From NCBI GenBank assembly GCA_946885335.1, contig CAMPGG010000140.1, positions 1-8,485 on the forward strand: a stretch of DNA of 8,485 nucleotides. Reading direction: 5' to 3'. The position numbers and the translations under genes are program-made. The notes under the pieces were generated by a model, which was given only the letters and a program-made list of their open reading frames with translations, made no database searches and was not told where the DNA came from. This DNA is from an uncultured Chitinophagaceae bacterium. GTDB lineage: Bacteria; Bacteroidota; Bacteroidia; Chitinophagales; Chitinophagaceae. Positions 1 through 5,542 of the stretch are shown here, piece after piece (the stretch's first letter is position 1; each line of letters begins with the position of its first letter).

Positions 1-3
1 GTG

Positions 4-441
4 CTAACGTGATCTCCAATTTTCAAAAACCATTTCAAATTTTATTTCATTTTTCCCATGCCGACCATTTTCCATCCAATGATTTTTTCTATAGAAAATT
101 TCGGCTTTTGTATTTGGTTCTGTACCTAACCACAATGTTTCTGTTGTTTGACTAAAATACCAGTTTAGCATAAGATCATGAAGCTTTTTCCCAATTCCTT
201 TTCCTTCATATGCCGGATCAACAAATAAAGCCCAAACATTTTTGTCAATCAAATCAACAATAGAAAAACCAACAATAATATTATCTATTTCACAAACAAA
301 GCCTTTTCCTCTTGTTGTTAAATAATCCTGGTAATCCTGGATGGTTATCAAACCAGGGTTAGATAATACATTTTCTTTTACTGAAGTTCTTACGACATGC
401 ATTTGATGTATGTCTTTGATTTCAGCTTCCCTGTAGATCAT
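4..441 (-). CDS. GNAT-family N-acetyltransferase
   Basis: A 145-residue protein, the usual length of a single-domain GCN5-related N-acetyltransferase, which moves an acetyl group from acetyl-CoA to an amine; the acceptor cannot be told from sequence. The acetyl-CoA binding motif A is visible around residues 70-92: a strand ending WALFVDP followed by EGKGIGKKLHDLML, where the EGKGIG loop (79-84) fits the family Q/RxxGxG/A pattern. The later AEIFYRKNHW (113-122) fits motif B, where an aromatic residue and a following turn contact CoA. The N-terminus (MIYREAEIKDI) is the typical first strand. There is no signal peptide, so it should be cytoplasmic. It is the last of six co-directional minus-strand genes, 48 bp after galK, with a small hairpin in the gap. 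The TAG stop lies at 4-6, so the gene is complete. The family is secure; substrate and role are unknown. Confidence 0.9.
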   Translation of the reverse strand: MIYREAEIKDIHQMHVVRTSVKENVLSNPGLITIQDYQDYLTTRGKGFVCEIDNIIVGFSIVDLIDKNVWALFVDPAYEGKGIGKKLHDLMLNWYFSQTTETLWLGTEPNTKAEIFYRKNHWMENGRHGKNEIKFEMVFENWRSR

Positions 442-456
442 GAATCATTTTTATTT

Positions 457-482
457 AAAAAAGGAGCAGGAATAAAGTCCTG
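457..482 (-). terminator. Weak hairpin plus T-run after galK
   Basis: In the 48-bp gap after galK, a perfect inverted repeat CAGGA/TCCTG (467-471 and 478-482, 6-nt loop) is followed on the minus strand by CTCC and then six T (462-457). This could be a weak intrinsic terminator or attenuator between galK and the acetyltransferase gene. The stem has only 5 bp and the T-run starts 4 nt after it, so read-through is likely. Confidence 0.25.
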
Positions 483-489
483 AAAAAAG

Positions 490-1641
490 TTAATCCGTTA
501 CTTCGCTGCTGCCATTAGCGGTTTCAGCAATATAATAAGACAGGTCACGGCCCATATGCTTTTTGTATTCTGTACTGATGACTGGTATTAAATCATCAAT
601 GTAATCTTCTTTAACAAGATTAATGGTACAACCGCCAAAACCACCACCCATCATTCTGGCACCTGCAACAGCGGGATTTGATCTGACAAAATCCACCAGG
701 TAATCCAACTCCGGGCAACTTACCTTATACATGGCAGTTAAACCATCATGAGATGCAAACATCTTTTTTCCTAAAGTTACCAGGTCACCATGCTGCATTG
801 CATGTACTGCAGCTAACAGGCGATCATTTTCTTCCAACACATATTTACACTTTGTATAAATTTCAGCATCCACATTCTTTACATAAGTATCTAACATTTC
901 CATGGTTACATCCCGAAGAGATTCAACATTTTCGTGATGCGCATTAATCATGCTTACACCTTCCTCACATTGTTGCCTCCGGATGTTATATTCCGTAGAC
1001 GCAAGTGCGTGTTCAACATTTGTGTTCAACAACAAAATTTTATAATCTTTCAGGTCGATGGGTATATATTCAAATTCCATTGACCTGCAATCAAGTTTTA
1101 GTGCATGATCCTTTTTACCAAAAACACTTGCAAACTGGTCCATGATTCCACACATTACCCCGGCAAAATGATGTTCGGCTTTTTGAGCAATAAAAGCCAA
1201 CTCCATGGGTGATAGTTTTAAATCAAAGAGTTTATTCAGTCCAAATGCTACGGCACATTCAACAGATGCAGATGAAGATAAGCCGGCACCAATGGGTACA
1301 TCCCCATCAAGAGCCAGGTTAAAACCAGAAATATTGTTATTTGATTTTCTCAATTCATGAACCACACCTAAAATATAGTTTGGCCAGCCATCTTTCACAG
1401 GTGCAATGGAGTCCAGGTTGCATTCAATTTGTTTATCAAATAATGCAGAATATAAAACGATCTTGTCATCATTTCTTTTAGACAATGCCACATAACTGGC
1501 TTTATTGATAGCTGCCGGTAATACAAATCCCTGGTTATAGTCTGTATGCTCCCCGATAATATTCACTCTGCCGGGAGATTGAAACAGGAGCGGCTCTGCA
1601 TTAAATAATGCTGAAAATGTTTTCTTTAATTGAACAATCAT
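490..1641 (-). CDS. galK: Galactokinase
   Basis: Galactokinase phosphorylates alpha-D-galactose to galactose 1-phosphate with ATP, the entry step of the Leloir pathway in the cytoplasm. At 383 residues it has the normal length. All three GHMP-kinase motifs are visible: the galactokinase signature GRVNIIGEHTDYN (24-36), the ATP-binding motif GAGLSSSASV (118-127) and the C-terminal glycine motif MGGGFGGC (331-338). The likely catalytic Asp is D168 in CGIMDQF, with R25 of the signature as its partner. LNTNVEHALASTEYNIRRQQC (205-225) is also typical of galactokinases. No galT, galE, galM or galactose transporter gene is in the window, so it is not in a recognisable gal operon here. A CATATTTG box, one base off the Bacteroidota -7 consensus TAnnTTTG, lies on the minus strand at 1665-1658, 16 bp before the start, so galK may have its own promoter; this is weak. 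Identification is firm. Confidence 0.97.
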   Translation of the reverse strand: MIVQLKKTFSALFNAEPLLFQSPGRVNIIGEHTDYNQGFVLPAAINKASYVALSKRNDDKIVLYSALFDKQIECNLDSIAPVKDGWPNYILGVVHELRKSNNNISGFNLALDGDVPIGAGLSSSASVECAVAFGLNKLFDLKLSPMELAFIAQKAEHHFAGVMCGIMDQFASVFGKKDHALKLDCRSMEFEYIPIDLKDYKILLLNTNVEHALASTEYNIRRQQCEEGVSMINAHHENVESLRDVTMEMLDTYVKNVDAEIYTKCKYVLEENDRLLAAVHAMQHGDLVTLGKKMFASHDGLTAMYKVSCPELDYLVDFVRSNPAVAGARMMGGGFGGCTINLVKEDYIDDLIPVISTEYKKHMGRDLSYYIAETANGSSEVTD

Positions 1642-1690
1642 TATAAATTTTTCCGATCAAATATGAATCAATAAAACCCAGTAGAAATAA

Positions 1691-2188
1691 TTAAAAATTC
1701 GGTTCATCCGCACTGGGGCCATAACTTCCGGGGATAGGTATATTAAGTAAGCGCAGGTAAACACCTAACTGTGCCCGGTGGTGCGTAGTTTGAGCAAAAG
1801 CATGCCGGATCACTTCATACTTTGTCATTACACTTAGTACCTGCTCACCATTGCGCATAGTCCATTCCGGTAGAAGATCTTCTTCCTTTGCATTGGCCAA
1901 AGCTTCTTTACCTGAAACCAAAGATTTTTCAAACAATTGCAGCAAGTCCTCGTTGGTTTCAACCGGTGAAGGTGTATAATCCATTGTAGAAAAATCCAGC
2001 CCGGATGTTGTTAATGCCATTGAAACCCAGGATGGCAGTTCTGCAATATGAATACTGAGTGATTTCATACTCATACTCTTTTCGTGGGGTTTCCAGGAGA
2101 ATTTATCAGCCGGAACACGTTGCAGCATCTTGCGGGTAGTGGCAGCTTCCTGCTCCATTTCTTTTTGTAATAGCGGAATGATATTCAT
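1691..2188 (-). CDS. DinB-fold (DinB/YfiT-like) protein
   Basis: A 165-residue protein of the DinB/YfiT four-helix-bundle superfamily. Members are putative metal-dependent enzymes; some are thiol transferases and many have no known function. The helix-2 histidine is H47 in SLSIHIAEL, and the C-terminal signature HHRAQLGVYLRLL (136-148) is followed by PIPGSYGPSADEP (151-163), an ending typical of one DinB subgroup. Many relatives have a His four residues before the second His of the HHR motif; here that place is taken by Q133 (FAQTTHH), so the usual three-His metal site may be altered. No signal peptide, so cytoplasmic. The leader is unusual: a five-unit octamer array ends 7 bp before the start codon, and no Shine-Dalgarno sequence is seen. 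It lies between the VOC gene (90 bp upstream) and galK (49 bp downstream) on the same strand. Family assignment is good; function is unknown. Confidence 0.85.
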   Translation of the reverse strand: MNIIPLLQKEMEQEAATTRKMLQRVPADKFSWKPHEKSMSMKSLSIHIAELPSWVSMALTTSGLDFSTMDYTPSPVETNEDLLQLFEKSLVSGKEALANAKEEDLLPEWTMRNGEQVLSVMTKYEVIRHAFAQTTHHRAQLGVYLRLLNIPIPGSYGPSADEPNF

Positions 2189-2195
2189 TACTGTT

Positions 2196-2235
2196 AATTT
2201 GAAAATGTGACAATTTGAAAATTTGAAAATGAAGT
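2196..2235. repeat. Array of five AAT-starting octamers
   Basis: Five consecutive 8-bp units, each starting AAT on the plus strand. AATTTGAA occurs at 2196, 2212 and 2220, with variants AATGTGAC at 2204 and AATGAAGT at 2228. On the minus strand it reads as TTCAAATT units and forms the leader of the DinB gene, ending 7 bp before its ATG. From general experience, similar words are common between genes in Bacteroidota genomes; no function is known to me. Confidence 0.8.
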
Positions 2236-2256
2236 TTCATTTATAGGATGAAAACC

Positions 2257-2270
2257 TTTCAACAAATCAA
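2257..2270 (-). repeat. 14-bp word shared with the 5284-5297 region
   Basis: The minus strand here reads TTGATTTGTTGAAA. The same 14-mer occurs on the plus strand at 5284-5297 in the divergent intergenic region. This copy lies between the VOC stop codon and the octamer array. The last four bases form part of a TCAA tetranucleotide tract (three units, 2267-2278) just after the VOC stop. Confidence 0.7.
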
Positions 2271-2278
2271 TCAATCAA

Positions 2279-2746
2279 CTACAACCGATCATTATTGATT
2301 TCAATCCAATAACCATCTGGATCCTTAAAATAGATCTGCTTTACACCATCAACTCTGATGGTAATTTCATTTTTTTCACCAGCCCAATTCTCGAATTCGA
2401 TATTGTTTTTTTTGAGTGTTGAAACAAAATCTTCAACGGAAGAAACACTAAAACAAAGATGGCTGTTTTTATTTTGGGGAGATTGTAATCCTGCACCTTG
2501 TATTAAATGCAACTGGCTTTGAGGTCCAATTTTATACCAGGTATGCCGGCCATCATGAAATGGTTCCGGAATGGTATCCAAACCAATGACGGATGAATAA
2601 AAGTGGGTGCTTTTTTGAAGATCCTGTACATAAACAGCGATATGGTTCAATATAGTTTTTCCTTTATCATTCACCTTTTGAGAATATACAGTAGCAGTAA
2701 AAAACAACGAAGCAAATAACATCAACAAAAATATCCCTGGTCTCAT
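2279..2746 (-). CDS. Exported VOC-family (glyoxalase/bleomycin-resistance fold) protein
   Basis: A 155-residue protein with one vicinal-oxygen-chelate domain behind a signal peptide. Residues 1-22 (MRPGIFLLMLFASLFFTATV then YS) are strongly hydrophobic with cleavage likely before Q23, so it should be periplasmic; most VOC proteins are cytoplasmic. The domain starts at LNHIAVYVQDL (33-43) and ends with DPDGYWIEI (142-150). The likely metal ligands are H35, H80 (QLHLIQG), H96 (SHLCFSV) and E149, a His/His/His/Glu set fitting the four-ligand site of glyoxalase I-type enzymes, so a catalytic metalloenzyme is plausible. It follows the dehydrogenase small-subunit gene by 34 bp and is probably co-transcribed with it. 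The substrate is unknown. Glyoxalase, dioxygenase, isomerase/epimerase or a binding protein are all possible from the fold. Confidence 0.88.
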   Translation of the reverse strand: MRPGIFLLMLFASLFFTATVYSQKVNDKGKTILNHIAVYVQDLQKSTHFYSSVIGLDTIPEPFHDGRHTWYKIGPQSQLHLIQGAGLQSPQNKNSHLCFSVSSVEDFVSTLKKNNIEFENWAGEKNEITIRVDGVKQIYFKDPDGYWIEINNDRL

Positions 2747-2780
2747 ACCCTAAATTAAGAAGAATAATTATGGAAGCAAT

Positions 2781-3470
2781 TTAAGGATTTGGAGATGCGG
2801 TTTCTTTCTCAACATCGAATGACACACATTCTCTTAATTCCTTTTCCGTATAACTTAAACCATATTGTTTCAGTACATCATCCGGAACACCATTCCAGTT
2901 ATTTGGCGCATTTCCTATATAGCCAACATCTTTAAAACCAATAGCTGTTGTATAAAATCCGCTGGCTGTAAGATTTCTCATTAAGCTGAAGAAGGAAACT
3001 CCCGCCTTCATGGCATCTGTAGCTTTGTCCGGATATGCAATCTGGTCTACCAACTCAATTTGCTGTTCCTTACTGGCATCCTTAAACGATTTTTGATATT
3101 TTTTCATCATATACAAATCCACCCAGCGAATTCCACCTCTTAAAGGTACCTGGAATTCAGGTTTTTCCTTGACCATGAATTCAATAAAATCAGGCACTTT
3201 GGCATCTGTTGCACTTCCAGAAACATCATCTTTCGGAATTATAATATCAGAGATTGCGGCGATGGTAGCCATTTCATGTTGTGTAAAGAATTGCTCTGCC
3301 ATGAGCTTTTTATCATGTAATTCTTCTTCAACCATGCGGCCGGGTGTAAATGTATCGGGATTGGCTTTGGCATTGTCCACCTCCTTATCAACATTCTTAC
3401 ATGCATTTAACAAAACACCGGCAGATAACGTTCCCCAACCCATCCACCGTAAAGAACTTCTTCTGTCCAT
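2781..3470 (-). CDS. Gluconate 2-dehydrogenase subunit 3-like protein (Tat lipoprotein)
   Basis: A 229-residue small subunit of a membrane-associated flavoprotein dehydrogenase, of the gluconate 2-dehydrogenase subunit 3 family. In studied relatives this subunit carries the Tat signal and takes the folded FAD subunit across the membrane with it. The N-terminus has a twin arginine (R3-R4, MDRRSSLRW), a hydrophobic stretch and a lipobox LLNAC with C24, so it is predicted to be a Tat-exported lipoprotein. The mature protein starts CKNVDKEVD, with Lys at +2 and acidic residues shortly after, which might allow surface display. Family landmarks are FFTQHEMATIAAISDIIIP (61-79), the SGSATDAKVPDFIE segment (84-97) and SGFYTTAIGFKDVGYIGN (170-187) followed by WNGVPDDV (192-199). 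It starts 15 bp after the GMC gene stop, so the pair is almost certainly one operon. The sugar or polyol substrate cannot be read from this subunit. Confidence 0.9.
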   Translation of the reverse strand: MDRRSSLRWMGWGTLSAGVLLNACKNVDKEVDNAKANPDTFTPGRMVEEELHDKKLMAEQFFTQHEMATIAAISDIIIPKDDVSGSATDAKVPDFIEFMVKEKPEFQVPLRGGIRWVDLYMMKKYQKSFKDASKEQQIELVDQIAYPDKATDAMKAGVSFFSLMRNLTASGFYTTAIGFKDVGYIGNAPNNWNGVPDDVLKQYGLSYTEKELRECVSFDVEKETASPNP

Positions 3471-3485
3471 AAAATATATTTATGT

Positions 3486-5225
3486 TTATAAATTTTTCTT
3501 TTTCATTTGATCAACCAGGTATTCGGATGAACGTAATGCAAGTGCAAGAATGGTCCAGGTGATATTTTTATCAGCCTGGGAAACAAAAGCGGCACCATCC
3601 ATTACAAAAAGATTTTTACAATCATGCGCCTGGTTATATTTATTCAATGCAGATGAACGCGGATCATTTCCCATCCGGGCAGTACCCGCTTCATGAATGA
3701 TCTTGCCAGGGTTATGTAAACCATAATTATTTTCTGGTCCATCGTCACCGCCCCAGGTAATTACAGCACCCATAGAGTGAAGGATCTCTGCAAAAGTTTC
3801 CTTCATATGCTTTGCCTGTTTAATTTCATATTCACTGTAGTTGGTATGAAAACGTAAAACAGGTATTCCGTATTTATCTACCACATTGGGATCTATTTCG
3901 CAATAATTATCTTCCCTGGCAACTGTTTCTCCGCGACCGGCCATACCCACATGGGCGCCAAAATAATTCCGGTAATCCTGTTTCAAAGAAGCACCATAAC
4001 CACCGGCTTCTTTGGTTTTACCATTTACAGGAATGGTTCCATTCAATTTTTCAATCCCCCAACTGAAACCATATAAAGGCATTCCGAACCCGCCACCATA
4101 TTCAATATGGTATCCACGGGGAAAATCAAGTTTTTTATTATCCAGCCACCAGGGTGTATAAACGTGCATACCACCAACTCCGTCTTCATTATATCTTTTT
4201 CGGTTAGCCAACTCCGGTATAATGCCACCCATATCCGCACCGGTTGAATCGTGCAGGTATTTTCCCACCACGTTACTTGAATTTCCCAATCCATTAGGGT
4301 GGGTTGCTGATTTGGAATTCAACATCAACCTGGAAGATTCGCATGCACTGGCAGCCAGTATTACGGTACGACCAGTTACCTGGTATTCCAAACCATCTTC
4401 TTTATTGATATATGAAATGCCGGTCGCCAATCCGTTTTTATCGGTCATCACTTCACGAGCCATGCAATTGGTCAGCAAATCAACATTACCGGTTTTAATA
4501 GCTGGAATGATGAGCGCAGAAGAAGATGAAAAATCGGCATACACCTTACAACTCCGGTAGCATTGTTTGCAATAAAAACAAACACCGCGATCATCATTAA
4601 TTTTTTTTGTCAGGATAGACAAACGGGAAGGGATAACCGGGATGCCGATATTTGTTGCTGCTCTTTTAATAAAAAGTTCATGTAATCTTGGCTTGGGAGG
4701 CGGCAGAAAAAAACCATCCGGATCATTGGGCAATCCTTCATTGGTTCCAAATACACCCAGCATTTTATCAATGCGATCGTAATACGGTTTGATATCATCA
4801 TAGCTGATCGGCCAGTTTTCACCAAGGCCATCAATGCTTTTCCTTTTAAAATCCTGTGGGCCAAATCGGAGAGAAATGCGACCCCAGTGATTGGTTCGTC
4901 CTCCCATCATACGGGCACGCCACCAGTCCCATTTCATTTTCCCTGATTGCGTGTAAGGTTCGCCATCAATTTCCCATCCCCAATAACAGGCATCAAAATC
5001 GCCAAATGGTCGGAATTTAGTACTGGCACCCCGTCTTGGAGAATCCCAGGCATTTTTCAACTGCAGTGAATCTGTACGCGGATCATACATCGGGCCCGCT
5101 TCGATCACAGCCACTTTTAAACCGGCATTAGCCAAAGTGTAAGCAGCCATACCACCACCCGCACCGGATCCAACTATGACCGCATCATAGTGTTTCGGTT
5201 GTTTTTTTATTTGCAAATCACCCAT
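3486..5225 (-). CDS. GMC-family FAD-dependent dehydrogenase, catalytic subunit
   Basis: A 579-residue glucose-methanol-choline family flavoprotein that pairs with the subunit 3-like protein encoded next. The FAD Rossmann motif is VGSGAGGG (18-25) with the ribose-binding acid E42 (VIEAG); GGRTNHWG (108-115) is the second flavin-contact segment. The C-terminal active site is HEAGTARMG (511-519), with H511 the likely catalytic His, followed by VMDGAAF (541-547) and N554 in KNITWTILALALRS, in the place of the family's second active-site residue. Cysteines C216, C219, C222 and C226 form a CxxCxxCxxxC cluster, which suggests an Fe-S centre as in some bacterial FAD glucose dehydrogenases. No signal peptide is seen, so export with the Tat-bearing small subunit is expected. 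No c-type haem motif CxxCH occurs. Likely substrates are an aldose, glycoside (for example 3-oxidation) or polyol. It is the first gene of the minus-strand run. Confidence 0.93.
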   Translation of the reverse strand: MGDLQIKKQPKHYDAVIVGSGAGGGMAAYTLANAGLKVAVIEAGPMYDPRTDSLQLKNAWDSPRRGASTKFRPFGDFDACYWGWEIDGEPYTQSGKMKWDWWRARMMGGRTNHWGRISLRFGPQDFKRKSIDGLGENWPISYDDIKPYYDRIDKMLGVFGTNEGLPNDPDGFFLPPPKPRLHELFIKRAATNIGIPVIPSRLSILTKKINDDRGVCFYCKQCYRSCKVYADFSSSSALIIPAIKTGNVDLLTNCMAREVMTDKNGLATGISYINKEDGLEYQVTGRTVILAASACESSRLMLNSKSATHPNGLGNSSNVVGKYLHDSTGADMGGIIPELANRKRYNEDGVGGMHVYTPWWLDNKKLDFPRGYHIEYGGGFGMPLYGFSWGIEKLNGTIPVNGKTKEAGGYGASLKQDYRNYFGAHVGMAGRGETVAREDNYCEIDPNVVDKYGIPVLRFHTNYSEYEIKQAKHMKETFAEILHSMGAVITWGGDDGPENNYGLHNPGKIIHEAGTARMGNDPRSSALNKYNQAHDCKNLFVMDGAAFVSQADKNITWTILALALRSSEYLVDQMKKKNL

Positions 5226-5243
5226 AATAAATTTTTCAAGGCT

Positions 5244-5251
5244 TAAATATA
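5244..5251 (-). promoter_or_regulatory. Possible -7 box of the GMC operon
   Basis: The minus strand reads TATATTTA, one base off the Bacteroidota -7 consensus TAnnTTTG, ending 18 bp before the GMC start codon. No TTTG-like -33 box is visible at the expected distance, and such words are common in AT-rich DNA, so this is tentative. Confidence 0.3.
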
Positions 5252-5282
5252 AGTGTTAGCTATGAGAGATTTTAATTGGGAG

Positions 5283-5321
5283 TTTGATTTGTTGAAAAGT
5301 TGATTATGATGGTTGAAAAGT
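5283..5321. repeat. TTGA octamer run with GTTGAAAAGT direct repeat
   Basis: TTTGATTT (5283), GTTGAAAA (5291) and GTTGATTA (5299) follow each other as related octamers. A second GTTGAAAA lies at 5312, so the 10-mer GTTGAAAAGT occurs at 5291-5300 and 5312-5321, 21 bp start to start. The 14-mer at 5284-5297 is repeated in opposite orientation at 2257-2270. It could be a two-site operator or part of a dispersed intergenic repeat family. Confidence 0.6.
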
Positions 5322-5450
5322 AAATGCATATTAGTGAACCTTGATTAAATAAAGGTGTTGAACTGATGATGAACATTAAATGATGAATACAATAATCGAC
5401 AATGAACAAAAAATAAAAATCAAATAATACATGCAAAAAGTCAAATTGTT

Positions 5451-5462
5451 AATTATGGCATT
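5451..5462 (+). repeat. Copy of the ubiD start region (AATTATGGCATT)
   Basis: The 12-mer AATTATGGCATT here is identical to 5539-5550, which covers the start codon of the ubiD-like gene; the copies are 88 bp apart. The upstream copy opens a six-codon ORF, MAFGNL (5455-5475), while the real gene starts MAFKNQ. Both copies are preceded by an A-run about 15-18 bp upstream. The mini-ORF lies upstream of the predicted promoter box, so it may not be transcribed from it. Confidence 0.6.
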
Positions 5463-5510
5463 TGGCAACCTGTGAAATTCAAATTTTCCATTTAACAAAC
5501 GTGATTAAAC

Positions 5511-5518
5511 TACCTTTG
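5511..5518 (+). promoter_or_regulatory. Bacteroidota-type -7 box of the ubiD-like gene
   Basis: TACCTTTG matches the Bacteroidota sigma-A -7 consensus TAnnTTTG exactly and ends 24 bp before the start codon, which would give a 5' UTR of roughly 15-20 nt. No clear TTTG -33 box lies upstream; TTTT (5484) and TTTA (5491) are the nearest candidates. The short leader is A-rich and has no Shine-Dalgarno sequence, as expected in this phylum. Confidence 0.6.
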
Positions 5519-5542
5519 CTCCCGAAAAAATCCCTATAAATT

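Larger units (their letters stand above)
5226..5542. other. Divergent non-coding region between the GMC and ubiD-like genes
   Basis: These 317 bp are AT-rich and hold no credible gene. They must contain the promoters of both divergent transcription units. Visible contents are a weak minus-strand -7-like box (5244-5251), a run of TTGA-containing octamers with a direct repeat (5283-5321), TGATGAA words (5367-5387), a copy of the ubiD start region (5451-5462) with a six-codon mini-ORF, and a good plus-strand -7 box (5511-5518). No strong hairpin or riboswitch-like fold was noticed by eye. Confidence 0.8.

Noticed and set aside
490..1641. A galactose-utilisation operon around galK
   Set aside because: Neighbours are DinB and GNAT genes; no galT, galE, galM or transporter is present, so only the single gene can be supported.
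2196..2235. CRISPR-like repeat array
   Set aside because: Units are 8 bp with no spacers, far too short for CRISPR, and no cas gene is present.
4043..4560. Overlapping open frames of 83 and 112 codons in the GMC gene
   Set aside because: They lie wholly inside a gene with complete family motifs, have no recognisable domain and are best explained as other-frame readings of that coding sequence.
4548..4580. Haem c-binding motif in the GMC protein
   Set aside because: The cysteine cluster lacks the His of CxxCH (CFYCK, CKQCY), so it cannot be a standard c-type haem site.
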